Assembly: GCA_965220285.1 (NCBI GenBank)
Contig: OZ244818.1
Coordinates: 2,356,001 to 2,420,000 of the forward strand
Source of the DNA: Bin5 sp009843665
GTDB lineage: Bacteria > Chloroflexota > Anaerolineae > Caldilineales > Caldilineaceae
Direction: 5' to 3'
Length of the DNA: 64,000 nt
This document shows, piece by piece, positions 42,357 through 52,154 of the stretch; the first letter of the stretch is position 1; the number at the start of each line of letters is the position of its first letter. The notes under the pieces were generated by a model. That model was not told the origin of the DNA and ran no database searches. It saw only the letters and a program-made list of their open reading frames with translations. Position numbers and translations under genes: made by a program.

Positions 42357-43664
42357 TCACCGCTGTATCGAATCCACCAGAGGCAGACTTGCATATACGT
42401 CGAGGGCGAGGAAGTCGCGCGCCGAGGGCTCGCTTGGCTTGTCGTGGGGAGTCGAATGCGGGCCGCCCATAGGAGAGGGTTGTCGGGCCACGGCGTATGA
42501 CTGCCTGTAATAGGCCGCGGCGCCGATCATGGCTGCATTGTCCGTGCACAGAAACAGGGGCGGACAGTGAAGGGGCAGACCGAGCTTGGTAAAATGCTGT
42601 TCAGCCGCGCGGCGCAGCAGCCCGTTGGCGCTGACCCCACCGCAGATACAGACCTGCTTCACGCCAAACTCGGCGGCGGAATCCGCAGTTTTGCCCACCA
42701 GCACATCCACGACGACCATCTGAAAGGCGGCGGCAATGTCGGCCGCGGTCTGCGTCTGGCGCGCATCCGTTCCCTCCCGTTCAAGCTGCCGTATCAGATT
42801 GAGGACGGCGGTCTTCAGGCCGGAAAAGCTGAAATTGAAACGGTGCTCGCCGTGGACGGGCAGGACGGTGGGCAGTGGAGACGTCGGGGCGTCCGGCTGG
42901 CGTACTGTCCGCGGGGCCAGTCGCATGAGCGGACGGGGGAGATGAAAACGGCCGGCATCCCCGCTCTCCGCGGCCGCCTGAATCGCCGGGCCGCCCGGAT
43001 AGCCCAGCTCCAGGAGGCGCGCCACCTTGTCGAACGCCTCCCCGGCGGCATCGTCCAGGGTCGCGCCCAAAAGCCGGTAGCGGCAGTGCCCCTCCATCAG
43101 CACGAGCTCCGTATGGCCGCCGGAAACGATCAGGATCAGCGCCGGGAACTGGTCCGATGCGCTGCCGCTTCGCTGTGTGCGCGCGCTGTCGGACGCAGAA
43201 CCGCCCGCCGGCCCGTTGCCGTCTTCCGAAGCTTGCAAATCGGCTACAGGCGAACCGTCTGTACAGAGCCAGTTGCTGTAAATATGCCCTTCAAGATGAT
43301 TCACCGGAATCAGCGGCAGGCCGCTGGCGAAGGCCAGTCCTTTCGCCAGATTGACGCCGACAAGAAGACTGCCGGCCAGGCCCGGGCCGTTCGTGACGGC
43401 GATGGCGTCCAGCTCGCGCACATGCGCGACCGAGGCATCGGCCAGGGCGTCCTCGACGACAGTCTGAATGGCGAGAACGTGCTGACGGCTGGCGACCTCC
43501 GGGTAGACGCCGCCGAAACGCCGGTGGAGCTCAATCTGGCTGGCGACCCGGTTGCTGAGGATATGGCGGCCGTCCGCCACAATCGCGGCCGCGGTCTCGT
43601 CGCAGCTGGTCTCGATCGCGAGGATACGGCATTCTGGCGAGCCGCCCGCGTTCGCCAAGCTCAT
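42357..43664 (-). CDS. tsaD: tRNA threonylcarbamoyladenosine transferase TsaD
   Basis: This 435-residue protein transfers the threonylcarbamoyl group to A37 of ANN-decoding tRNAs. Visible motifs are IETSCDETAAAIV at the N-terminus, NHLEGH (iron ligands), ILIVSGGHTELV and LCTDNAAMIG near the end. It is about 95 residues longer than usual. The excess includes a Ser/Gly/Ala-rich low-complexity insertion after YSNWLCTDG and a proline-rich loop before RFNFSFSGLKTA. The start overlaps the stop of the upstream MraY/WecA-like gene by 4 bp (ATGA), showing translational coupling. Confidence 0.93.
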   Translation of the reverse strand: MSLANAGGSPECRILAIETSCDETAAAIVADGRHILSNRVASQIELHRRFGGVYPEVASRQHVLAIQTVVEDALADASVAHVRELDAIAVTNGPGLAGSLLVGVNLAKGLAFASGLPLIPVNHLEGHIYSNWLCTDGSPVADLQASEDGNGPAGGSASDSARTQRSGSASDQFPALILIVSGGHTELVLMEGHCRYRLLGATLDDAAGEAFDKVARLLELGYPGGPAIQAAAESGDAGRFHLPRPLMRLAPRTVRQPDAPTSPLPTVLPVHGEHRFNFSFSGLKTAVLNLIRQLEREGTDARQTQTAADIAAAFQMVVVDVLVGKTADSAAEFGVKQVCICGGVSANGLLRRAAEQHFTKLGLPLHCPPLFLCTDNAAMIGAAAYYRQSYAVARQPSPMGGPHSTPHDKPSEPSARDFLALDVYASLPLVDSIQR

Positions 43665-44746
43665 TTGTCTTCGCTCAAGGTGGACGGGCGCGCAGCCCAG
43701 AGCAGGACCATCAGGCCGACGATGGCCAGCCCGATCAGCGCCACCAGTTTGTAGAGGCGGTCATCCAGCAACAGGGTCAGGCCGCCGAAAAGCGCGCAGA
43801 AGGCCCAATAGCCAACTACGATTGTGTGCTCGGCCAGGCCTTTGTCACGCAGACGCAGGTGCAGGTGATCGCGTCCCCCCTGGCCCACCGAAACGCCCCG
43901 CCGCAGGCGGCTGTAGATCAGCCAAACCACGTCCAGAATCGGCAGACCGAGAATCAGCAGCACGGTGGCAAGCCTGGCCCCGCCGATAATCCCCAACGCG
44001 GCTAGGGCAAAACCAAGAAAGTAGCTGCCGCTGCTGCCCATGAAGACCCGCGCCGGCGCAAAGTTGAAGAACAGAAATCCCAATCCGACGCCGAGCAGCG
44101 CCACGGGCAGCACCGCCACGCTCAATTGGGGCGGGTGAGTGAAGAAGATCATGTGAATGGCAAGTATAGCGCAGAAGATGACGGTCACGCCGGCAACCAG
44201 ACCGTTCAACCCGTCAAGGAAATTAACGGTGTTCATCATTCCCATGAACCAGAATAGCGTCAACGGGCCGAGCAGCCACCAGGGAAAGCCATCCGGGCCG
44301 AAGAGAAAGCCGCTTGCGAACGGATTGTTGACGTGCTTGATGAAGATCAGGCCGGCGATGGCGATCAGGCCGGCGACAACCTGAATTGCGAATTGGGGGC
44401 GCCAGGAGAACTCATAGCGGTCATCGAGAAAGCCGAAGATCGCGCAGAAGGCGCCGCCAATCAGAAGAGCAATGAACCGGCGGCTCTCCTTGGGGTCGTT
44501 CTGCGGCGGCAGCCAGGAGGCGTCAAGCAGGGGCAGCGCTCCGGCCATGAGCAGAAGAAGCGCGAACACGGTCAGGGTAAAGGCGGCGAAGATGGCCAGC
44601 CCGCCTGTACGCGGCACAACACCCGCGTGTTTGCGGCGCTCGCCGGGGCGGTCCACCAGGCCGAGCCGATGGCCGAGCCGCACGGAGACCGGCGTGAGTA
44701 TGAGGGTAAGAATGAGGGCGGCGAGCAGGATCGAGAGGTAGAACAC
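43661..44746 (-). CDS. MraY/WecA/TagO-like phospho-sugar transferase
   Basis: This 361-residue integral membrane protein has about ten helices and the family order: EHAGVVPRTGG near the N-terminus, a DD pair in GFLDDRYEF, NFLDGLNGLVAG, and HLHLRLRDKG near the end. Such enzymes load UDP-GlcNAc or MurNAc-peptide phosphate onto undecaprenyl phosphate. The normally conserved GDxGS segment reads FMGSSGSYFLG, so the expected metal-binding aspartate is serine. It may use a different ligand or be impaired. The gene follows asnS by 42 bp and overlaps tsaD by 4 bp. Confidence 0.83.
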   Translation of the reverse strand: MFYLSILLAALILTLILTPVSVRLGHRLGLVDRPGERRKHAGVVPRTGGLAIFAAFTLTVFALLLLMAGALPLLDASWLPPQNDPKESRRFIALLIGGAFCAIFGFLDDRYEFSWRPQFAIQVVAGLIAIAGLIFIKHVNNPFASGFLFGPDGFPWWLLGPLTLFWFMGMMNTVNFLDGLNGLVAGVTVIFCAILAIHMIFFTHPPQLSVAVLPVALLGVGLGFLFFNFAPARVFMGSSGSYFLGFALAALGIIGGARLATVLLILGLPILDVVWLIYSRLRRGVSVGQGGRDHLHLRLRDKGLAEHTIVVGYWAFCALFGGLTLLLDDRLYKLVALIGLAIVGLMVLLWAARPSTLSEDK

Positions 44747-44788
44747 GGTCGTGACCGGATAAAGCCGGGAAGCGGGCGATCCCAGGAC

Positions 44789-46132
44789 CTAAGGGCGCAT
44801 CGAGCCAAGCGTGCGCGGGAAGGCGATCGCCTCCCGCAGATGCGTCAGACCGCAGATCCAGGCGACGGTCCGCTCCAGGCCCAGACCGAAACCACTATGC
44901 ACGACGGTGCCATAGCGGCGCAGGTCGATATACCAGTCAAACGCCTCCATCGGCAGTTCGTGCTCCTCGATGCCGGCGACCAGCTTGTCGACATCGGCCA
45001 TACGCTCACTGCCGCCGGTGATCTCGCCGTACCCTTCCGGCGCCAGCAGATCGACGCTGCGGCAGACCTCCGGCCGGTCCGGTTCCGGCTCCATGTAGAA
45101 GGCCTTCACCTGTGTCGGATAGTGATGGACAAAGACCGGTTTGTCGAACTGGGCGGCGATGTAGGTCTCGTGCGGGCTGCCGAAATCATCGCCCCACTCG
45201 ATATGGGGCACCTTGTCCCCGTACCCGGGCACCAGTTCGCCGGCCGCAGCGGCGCGGTTGACCATGTCCACGGCCTCATCGTAATGGATGCGCGGAAAAC
45301 TGGGCGTCACCCGTTCCAAGGTGGAGGTGTCCCGTTCCAGCAGCTTCAGCTCTTCGCCATTTTCCGCCAGGCAGCGCTGGACGATATGGCTGACGAACTG
45401 CTCCTCGATCTCCATCAGCCCGTCCAGACCGCAAAAGGCGATCTCGGGCTCCACCATCCAGAACTCCTGCAGATGACGGCGCGTTTTGCTCTTCTCGGCG
45501 CGAAAGGTCGGCCCGAAGCAGTAGACTTTGCCGAAGGCCAGGATCGTGGCTTCACTGTAGAGCTGGCCGGTCTGGGCCAGGTAGGCCGGCTCACCGTGGA
45601 AATCGATCTCGAAAAGGGTGGTAGTGCCTTCGGCGGCGTTGGGCGTGAGGATGGGCGTGTCCACGTTGAGATAGCCGTTGCTGTCCAACCAGTTGCGGAT
45701 GGCGCGTATGATGGTCGCCCGAACCCGCATTATCGCCCACTGGCGGCTGGAGCGAATCCAGAGATGGCGATTCTCCATGAGGAACTCCACGCCATGCTCT
45801 TTGGGCTGAATCGGGTACTCATCCGCGATCTGAACCACTTCCAGGCCGGTCACATCCAATTCAAAACCGCCGGGTATGCCCGGCGCGCGGGTGTCCTCTT
45901 TGACCGTGCCGGTAACCCGCAGGCTGCTTTCCTGGGTAAGTGCGCGCGCGAGTTCGAACGCCTCCGCGCTGACATTGCCTTTGAACACAACCGCCTGGCA
46001 GATACCCCCGCCATCGCGCACCTGCAGGAATTGGAGCCGGCCTTTGCCCGTCTTGGTATAGAGCCAGCCCTCCAGGGTTACCGCCTCGCCCACATGCGCG
46101 GGCATCTGCCGTATTGTGATTACCTTGTCCAC
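44789..46132 (-). CDS. asnS: Asparagine-tRNA ligase
   Basis: This 447-residue class II synthetase has an N-terminal OB-fold (VGEAVTLEGWLYTKTG...) and the catalytic domain with motif 2 in FGPTFRAEKSKTRRHLQEFWMVEPEI and motif 3 in GFGLGLERTVAWICG. It charges tRNA(Asn) directly. It sits in the middle of a five-gene minus-strand string: LysM-LTD, hypothetical, asnS, MraY/WecA-like and tsaD, with short gaps. Confidence 0.94.
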   Translation of the reverse strand: MDKVITIRQMPAHVGEAVTLEGWLYTKTGKGRLQFLQVRDGGGICQAVVFKGNVSAEAFELARALTQESSLRVTGTVKEDTRAPGIPGGFELDVTGLEVVQIADEYPIQPKEHGVEFLMENRHLWIRSSRQWAIMRVRATIIRAIRNWLDSNGYLNVDTPILTPNAAEGTTTLFEIDFHGEPAYLAQTGQLYSEATILAFGKVYCFGPTFRAEKSKTRRHLQEFWMVEPEIAFCGLDGLMEIEEQFVSHIVQRCLAENGEELKLLERDTSTLERVTPSFPRIHYDEAVDMVNRAAAAGELVPGYGDKVPHIEWGDDFGSPHETYIAAQFDKPVFVHHYPTQVKAFYMEPEPDRPEVCRSVDLLAPEGYGEITGGSERMADVDKLVAGIEEHELPMEAFDWYIDLRRYGTVVHSGFGLGLERTVAWICGLTHLREAIAFPRTLGSMRP

Positions 46133-46165
46133 AGATCGTTCCTCTGCAGTGATGGGTAGGCGGCC

Positions 46166-46777
46166 CTATTCACGAAGGGAAAAGTCGTCATCTGCGCGGT
46201 TTTCATCCGCCATCCCCTGCAAAAAGTCAGGCTCTTCCTCCTGCACCTCGCCGCCGTCGGTCGAGTCTGTGTCCGGCCTGCTTTCCTCCTCGCTTCCGTC
46301 GTCTGCGGCTGTCGAGTCTGCGTTCGGCTGAAACCATTCATCCAGCTGCCGCCCGATACTTTCCAGAAGATACTCCATGCCGACCGGCGGGCCGACCGCG
46401 GTTGCGCCGGCAAGGTTCAGCGAATGATCGGCCTGGAACTCCCCGCTGCCCCCATCCCGATATGTGGGCCGGATAACATGGGTATAAATATACACCTCGG
46501 TTTGCGGCTGACTCTCCTCTTCGGCACGCTGCACCTGACTTGCCTGCCCGCGCGTCGCCCTGCCGCGCCGCCGGGATGATCGGCGCCGGTTCTCGCTGCG
46601 GCGGCGATTCTGGTTTTTTGAACGAGTTCGCTGCTCTGGGCGGACATCATCGCGGTCCACCCTCTGCTCGGCAGCGAGAGACGCATCCTGACTGCCCTTC
46701 CGCCGGCGGCGGCGAAAGTAGCGTCGCTTTCTGGACCTCCCTCTGTCCTGCTTATCGGGTGGTTCGGTCGTTGCCAT
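46166..46777 (-). CDS. Highly charged protein of unknown function
   Basis: This 203-residue protein has an N-terminal half dominated by Arg/Lys/Gln/Ser (RSRKRRYFRRRRRKG, RRRSENRRRSSRRRG) and an acidic C-terminal tail rich in Glu/Asp/Ser. Between them is a short ordered-looking part (VYIYTHVIRPTYRD, then MEYLLESIGRQLDEWF). The basic half suggests RNA binding or a disordered tail; no family was recognised. It lies 33 bp upstream of asnS and 25 bp downstream of the LysM gene and is probably co-transcribed with them. Confidence 0.6.
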   Translation of the reverse strand: MATTEPPDKQDRGRSRKRRYFRRRRRKGSQDASLAAEQRVDRDDVRPEQRTRSKNQNRRRSENRRRSSRRRGRATRGQASQVQRAEEESQPQTEVYIYTHVIRPTYRDGGSGEFQADHSLNLAGATAVGPPVGMEYLLESIGRQLDEWFQPNADSTAADDGSEEESRPDTDSTDGGEVQEEEPDFLQGMADENRADDDFSLRE

Positions 46778-46802
46778 GGAAAGCTATTCCCTTTCGCAAA
46801 AC

Positions 46803-47555
46803 CTATGGTGATTCGCCGCCGGCCACAGTACGCTGCGCAATCAGTTCACCGTTGGGATTGCGCAGAATAACCGTCGAGCCGATCTCCCAGGCCGCTGCAT
46901 CCCGGCCCCAGTAGCGATTGATGCTGTTGTCCTCTCCGGATCCCGTGTTCAGACGGATCCCGCTGCCGGGGAACAGAAGGATGTTGCTGAAAGTATAGAT
47001 CGGGCCCCCGTCGCGACTGAGGGTCCACCCCTGCAGGTCGACGGCGCCATCGCTGTCGTTTACCACCTGCACCGACTCCGAGGCCAGCTCACCAGCATTC
47101 TCGATACGCAGCTGCAGACCCTGCTGCGGCAGACCAACCGCGGCGCCCTGCTGTTGAGAGACGGGAATCGTCAGACGCTGGCCAACATAGACCAGATCCG
47201 GATCGGCCAGATCGTTTATCTCCAGCAGCCTGTTCGCAGAGACGCCGTAACGCGCCGCGATGGCCGACAAACTGTCCCCCTGCTTAACGGTATAGATCTC
47301 CGTCTCGCCCGGCTCGGGCGGCGCCGCGACTTCGGTCGGGGTTGCGGGCGGAGAGGATCCGCTCTCCGGGCTTGTCTGTGCATCCCCGGACGTTGGCGTT
47401 GCAATCAGAACCACCGCTGGCTCCGGTGTTGCAGGCACGACCAACTCCTCCGGTTTGGGCCGCCGCTGCTCCGCTATCCATACAACAGTCACGGCAATCG
47501 TCAGACTGACTAAGGCGTTGACGAGGATGAAAAAGACGAGAAGACGGCGATTCAT
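46803..47555 (-). CDS. LysM and lamin-tail domain membrane-anchored protein
   Basis: This 250-residue protein has one N-terminal transmembrane segment (about 4-25), a Pro/Thr/Glu-rich linker, a LysM domain (YTVKQGDSLSAIAARYG, about 93-140) that binds peptidoglycan or chitin-like glycans, and a C-terminal lamin-tail (LTD) beta-sandwich (VQVVNDSDGAVDLQGWTLS). It should sit outside the membrane and attach to cell wall glycan. It is the first gene of the minus-strand string leading to asnS and tsaD. Confidence 0.85.
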   Translation of the reverse strand: MNRRLLVFFILVNALVSLTIAVTVVWIAEQRRPKPEELVVPATPEPAVVLIATPTSGDAQTSPESGSSPPATPTEVAAPPEPGETEIYTVKQGDSLSAIAARYGVSANRLLEINDLADPDLVYVGQRLTIPVSQQQGAAVGLPQQGLQLRIENAGELASESVQVVNDSDGAVDLQGWTLSRDGGPIYTFSNILLFPGSGIRLNTGSGEDNSINRYWGRDAAAWEIGSTVILRNPNGELIAQRTVAGGESP

Positions 47556-47943
47556 TTACCTGCAGTGGCCTGTGGCTCAGGGAAAAGATGGCCAGCGGAC
47601 ACCACTAGCCACCGGCCACGGGCACATTGTAGCACAGATCGCTGAAACTATGTACTGATGTAGTATTCTTCGCATAGGCCGCTGCTACCTTGACAGGCCG
47701 TGACAGCAGAACAGGATCCGCTACATTGGCGGTTTCCCTGTGCATGGTAGAATAGGCGGTGCAGCCCGGACTGCGGTTCATGTGATTCGGGGCTGACAGG
47801 ACAGATGCGCATTCACATCGGAGAACCGCTATCCTCCGTGTTTCGTATGGTGTAAGGGGAGGCGAGACGCCCCCCATCGACTTTGCCCGCCGCTGCATGT
47901 CCGAACCACGGGAATCGGCAACGGGCAAACAGAGGGATGCAAT

Positions 47944-50880
47944 ATGCTGAAAAAATTTCTGACCAAAGTTGTCGGTGATCCGAACGAGAAGGAGTTGAAG
48001 CGGCTTCAGCCCCTGGTTGAAGAGATCAACGGGCTCGAAAGCCGCTTCGAACGGATGGACAGCGGCGAATTCAAAGAGATGACAGAGGAGTTCCGCCAGC
48101 GGATCGTCAGCGAAACGGCGGAGCTGCGGGATGCGCTGACCGGCGCTGAAACCGAGTACGCGGCGGTCGCGGGCACCGATGAGCAGCGCTTTGCCCGCAT
48201 CGAAGTGGAGCGAATTCGCAAGGAGCTGCTGGACGAGGAGCAGGAGATTCTCGACGAGATGATGCCGGAGGCGTTCGCGGCGGTGCGTGAAGCGGCCCGC
48301 CGCACCATCGGCCTGCGGCACTATGACGTGCAGCTGATCGGCGGCGGCGTCCTCCACTCGAGCAAGATCGCGGAGATGAAGACCGGTGAAGGCAAGACGC
48401 TGGTGGCGACGCTGCCGCTTTACCTGAACGCGCTGGCCGGGCGCGGCGCCCATCTTGTCACGCCGAACGACTATCTCTCCAAAGTCGGCCTGCAGCTGAT
48501 GGGGCCGGTCTACCAACTGCTGGGCCTTTCGGCCGCGGTCATCCAGAACAGCGCCGGCAACCCGGACAGGGGCAGCTTCCTGTACGACCCCGAGTTCCCG
48601 GCGGAGGACGACCGCTTCCAGAACCTGCGGCCGATCACCCGGCAGGAGGCCTACCGGGCCGATATCACTTACGGCACCAACAACGAGTTCGGGTTCGACT
48701 ATCTGCGCGACAACATGGTGCTGGACAAGGAGCGCCAGTCCCAACGCGAGTTGCATTACGCAATCGTGGACGAGGTCGACAACATTCTGATCGACGAGGC
48801 GCGCACACCGCTGATCATCTCGGGCGAGGCGCAGGAGAGCAGCGACTATTACAGGCAGTTCGCGCAGCTGGTCCGCGGCCTGCGCGCCGGCACAGACTAC
48901 GAAGTAAACGAAAAGGAGAAGGTGTCCACGCTCACCGAAGAGGGCATTGCCGCCGTGGAGAAAAAGTTGGGCCTGGAAAACCTGTACGATCCGGCCCATT
49001 TCGAGATGCTGCCCTATCTCGACAACGCGCTGCGGGGCCATGCCCTCTATCACCGCGACAAAGACTACATCATCCGCAACAACGAGGTGATCATCGTCGA
49101 CGAGTTCACCGGGCGCCTGATGGAGGGGCGGCGCTACGGCGAGGGCCTGCACCAGGCGATCGAGGCCAAGGAAGGCGTGCGCGTCAAGAAAGAGTCGATG
49201 ACCCTGGCGACCATCACCTTCCAGAACTTCTTCCGCATGTACAACAAACTGGCCGGCATGACCGGTACCGCCAAGACGGAGGAGGAGGAGTTCCAAAGCA
49301 TCTACAACCTCGACGTCGTGGCCATCCCTACTCATCTGCCGACGATCCGCCTGGATGAGGAAGATGTGATCTATAAGGACCAGTCGGCCAAGTTCGGGGC
49401 GGTAATCGATGAAATCAACCGCGCACACGAAGAGGGTCAACCGGTGCTGGTGGGCACGGTCGCCATCGAGACGAGCGAGCTTGTCAGCCGTATGCTGAGG
49501 CGCCGCGGCATTCCGCATGAGGTGCTGAACGCCAAGAACCACGAGCGCGAGGCGACGATCATCGCGCAGGCAGGACGGCCCGGCGCGGTCACGATCGCCA
49601 CCAATATGGCCGGACGCGGTGTCGATATTCTGCTGGGCGGCAACTATGAGGGCCTCGCCAGAGATCAACTGCGCAAAGACGGCGTCGAACTGACCGGCAT
49701 CCCCCAACTGGCGTGGAACCACTGCCTGGAACTGCTCAAGAACGGCCAGGACCCCACGGCGACTTATAACACGCGCTGGGCCGCGGTGCTCAAGGAAAGG
49801 TGGGACGAAACGAAGGCGGATCAGGAGAAGGTGAAGGCTGTGGGCGGCCTCTACGTTGTCGGCACCGAGCGCCACGAGGCGCGGCGCATCGACAACCAGC
49901 TACGCGGCCGTTCCGGACGTCTGGGCGACCCGGGCGCCAGCCGCTTCTTCCTCAGCTTGGAGGACGACCTGGTACGGCGCTTCGGCGGCGACCGGGTGAC
50001 CGGCGTCATGGACCGCCTCGGCCTGGAGGATGACCAGCCGATCAAGCACAATATGATCAGCAAAGCGATCGAAAACGCGCAGACCCGGGTCGAAGGCCAC
50101 AACTTCGACATTCGCAAGCACGTGCTCAAGTATGATGAGGTCGTCAATGAGCAGCGGGAGACGATCTACATGCAGCGGCGGCGCCTTCTGAACGAGCCGT
50201 CACTGAAGCCCGCAATTCAGGAGATGATCACCGACGAGATCGATGCGGCCGTGCAGCAACACACCGCCACTCGCTTTGAAGAGGAGTGGAACCCGGAAGA
50301 CCTGCTCCTGGTGCTGCGCACGGTCTTCCCCTTCCCGCAGAACTTCGACCCGGCCCCGTGGCAGGAGCTGGACGCCGACGACATCACAGAACAGGCCGCC
50401 GAGATCGCGCATCAGACCTACGACAAAAAGGAAGACGAGATCGATGCCGATATGCTGCGCGATGCCGAACGCCAGATCATGCTGCGCGCGGTCGACCACC
50501 GCTGGGTCCGCCACCTGACCGATCTGGACAGGCTGCGCGAGGGCATCGGTCTGCAGGCGATTGCACAGGTCGACCCGCTGGTTGCATACAAGCGCGAGGC
50601 CTTTGCCATGTACCAGGAGTTGATGAACGACATTCGCTCCGACATTGTGACGACGGTGATGACCTTGCAGGTGCAGAAGGCGCCGACCCTGCCGACACCG
50701 ATTGCGCGCAACATCCAGACGAATCGATCGGACACATCACAACAGCGAACGGTCCGCAACACCAACAACCGGCCCAAGCGCAACGACCCCTGCTGGTGCG
50801 GCAGCGGCAGAAAATATAAGGTCTGCCACATGAGAGCCGATGCGAAACAGGGCGGCGCGCCCGTGCGCGAGGTGGCGTAG
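47944..50880 (+). CDS. secA: Preprotein translocase ATPase SecA
   Basis: This 978-residue motor drives protein export through SecYEG. It has Walker A MKTGEGKTLVATLPL, the DEAD-like VDEVDNILIDEARTPLI, GRSGRLGDPGASRFFLSLEDD and a C-terminal zinc finger CWCGSGRKYKVCH that binds SecB or lipid. Length is slightly above E. coli SecA. The start has GAGG 8 bp upstream. It stands alone; the upstream 388-bp gap (47556-47943) shows a GGGGAGGCG/CGCCCCCC stem near 47856-47874 and no gene. Confidence 0.96.
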   Translation: MLKKFLTKVVGDPNEKELKRLQPLVEEINGLESRFERMDSGEFKEMTEEFRQRIVSETAELRDALTGAETEYAAVAGTDEQRFARIEVERIRKELLDEEQEILDEMMPEAFAAVREAARRTIGLRHYDVQLIGGGVLHSSKIAEMKTGEGKTLVATLPLYLNALAGRGAHLVTPNDYLSKVGLQLMGPVYQLLGLSAAVIQNSAGNPDRGSFLYDPEFPAEDDRFQNLRPITRQEAYRADITYGTNNEFGFDYLRDNMVLDKERQSQRELHYAIVDEVDNILIDEARTPLIISGEAQESSDYYRQFAQLVRGLRAGTDYEVNEKEKVSTLTEEGIAAVEKKLGLENLYDPAHFEMLPYLDNALRGHALYHRDKDYIIRNNEVIIVDEFTGRLMEGRRYGEGLHQAIEAKEGVRVKKESMTLATITFQNFFRMYNKLAGMTGTAKTEEEEFQSIYNLDVVAIPTHLPTIRLDEEDVIYKDQSAKFGAVIDEINRAHEEGQPVLVGTVAIETSELVSRMLRRRGIPHEVLNAKNHEREATIIAQAGRPGAVTIATNMAGRGVDILLGGNYEGLARDQLRKDGVELTGIPQLAWNHCLELLKNGQDPTATYNTRWAAVLKERWDETKADQEKVKAVGGLYVVGTERHEARRIDNQLRGRSGRLGDPGASRFFLSLEDDLVRRFGGDRVTGVMDRLGLEDDQPIKHNMISKAIENAQTRVEGHNFDIRKHVLKYDEVVNEQRETIYMQRRRLLNEPSLKPAIQEMITDEIDAAVQQHTATRFEEEWNPEDLLLVLRTVFPFPQNFDPAPWQELDADDITEQAAEIAHQTYDKKEDEIDADMLRDAERQIMLRAVDHRWVRHLTDLDRLREGIGLQAIAQVDPLVAYKREAFAMYQELMNDIRSDIVTTVMTLQVQKAPTLPTPIARNIQTNRSDTSQQRTVRNTNNRPKRNDPCWCGSGRKYKVCHMRADAKQGGAPVREVA

Positions 50881-50957
50881 CTTCCTGGCCTTGGCGGACG
50901 GCGCCTGGCAACCACAACTGCCAACACAACGGGGGTGGAGGAGGGAATCGCAAGACG

Positions 50958-52151
50958 ATGCCCCAGGTCAACCCTGCGATCATGGTATGGGCCCGCGAGA
51001 CGGCCGGTCTCTCCCAGGAGGAAGCGGCCAGGAAGCTGGGCTTTCAGAACAGTTCCAGATCGTCTGCTGTAGAGAAGCTGGCTCGTATTGAACGCGGTCA
51101 AAAAGAACCGTCGCGGCCCCAATTGCTAAAGATGGCGGGACAATACCGTCGTCCACTGCTCACTTTTTACCTCTCCAAACCGCCGCAAAAGAGCAACCGG
51201 GGGGTGGACTTCCGCACTCTGCCCCAAAATGAGCATTCCTCTGAGGAAGCGCTGTTGGACGCGTTGATCCGGGAGGTCAGGGCGCGCCAGAGCATGGTGC
51301 GCGTCATAATGGAAGAAGAAGACGAAGCGGAGAAGCTGCCTTTCGTCGGCTCTCACCGCATAGAGGACGGCCGCGCTGTAGTCTTGAAGTCATTGCAGGC
51401 GCTTCTGGGCGTCAGTACGGCGGACTACCGCGCCGAGCGAAACGCCTCGGACGCTTTTGCCCTGTTGCGCCGAAAAGCCGAAGAGGCGGGTATATTCGTT
51501 CTGCTAAAAGGGGATTTGGGCAACTACGAAACAGCGCTTGTGACTTCGGTCTTTCGAGGTTTCTCCATCGCAGACGAGGTGGCTCCTTTTATTGTGATCA
51601 ACGACCAGGACGCCAGATCGGCCTGGTCGTTCACCTTATTGCACGAAACTGTACATTTGTTATTGGGTCATACCGGGATCAGCGCAAGCAATGCGGAGAA
51701 CAAAATAGAGCAGTTCTGTAACGACGTTGCCGGGGAATTCCTGCTACCTGCAGGGGACTTGGATCATCTCACCTTTGAAAACAGTAACGAACTCAAGGCT
51801 GCCACAGAGGATATCAACGCGTTGGCGGACAAGTTCAACTTGAGCAGCGCGATGGTTGCCTATAGGGCATACCGATCCGGCATGATCTCTCAGGAAACTT
51901 ACAACCGGTTGAGAACCCTCTTTCGCCAGGCATGGCAAAGGGAACGAGAACTCCGTCGTGAGCACGCACGCAAACAGAAGGGGGCACCAAACTTCTATAC
52001 AGTTCGTCGCCATCGATTGGGCAACCGGATTATCGGGCTTGTGGACCACATGATGGCAGCGGGCGCTTTATCAACCTCCAGTGCAGCGCAGATCCTGGGG
52101 GTCAAACCCAGACAGGTACAGTCGCTGCTGGACACCGGTAATTCAGCATAG
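50958..52151 (+). CDS. XRE helix-turn-helix plus ImmA/IrrE metallopeptidase
   Basis: This 397-residue protein has an N-terminal XRE-type helix-turn-helix (about 5-65: TAGLSQEEAARKLGF) and an ImmA/IrrE zinc peptidase domain with HETVH (H229-H233) and a downstream glutamate. Such proteins are antitoxin or repressor components whose peptidase part can cut the repressor. The next gene, 3 bp downstream, is a DUF4411 PIN-like toxin, so the two form a type II toxin-antitoxin-like module. It follows secA by 77 bp. Confidence 0.85.
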   Translation: MPQVNPAIMVWARETAGLSQEEAARKLGFQNSSRSSAVEKLARIERGQKEPSRPQLLKMAGQYRRPLLTFYLSKPPQKSNRGVDFRTLPQNEHSSEEALLDALIREVRARQSMVRVIMEEEDEAEKLPFVGSHRIEDGRAVVLKSLQALLGVSTADYRAERNASDAFALLRRKAEEAGIFVLLKGDLGNYETALVTSVFRGFSIADEVAPFIVINDQDARSAWSFTLLHETVHLLLGHTGISASNAENKIEQFCNDVAGEFLLPAGDLDHLTFENSNELKAATEDINALADKFNLSSAMVAYRAYRSGMISQETYNRLRTLFRQAWQRERELRREHARKQKGAPNFYTVRRHRLGNRIIGLVDHMMAAGALSTSSAAQILGVKPRQVQSLLDTGNSA

Positions 52152-52154
52152 CCG

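Noticed and set aside
47605..49875. Very long minus-strand open frame (756 codons) opposite secA
   Set aside because: It is the antisense of an unmistakable secA; the translated sequence is His/Arg/Leu/Val-rich with no domain, a usual by-product of GC-rich third positions.
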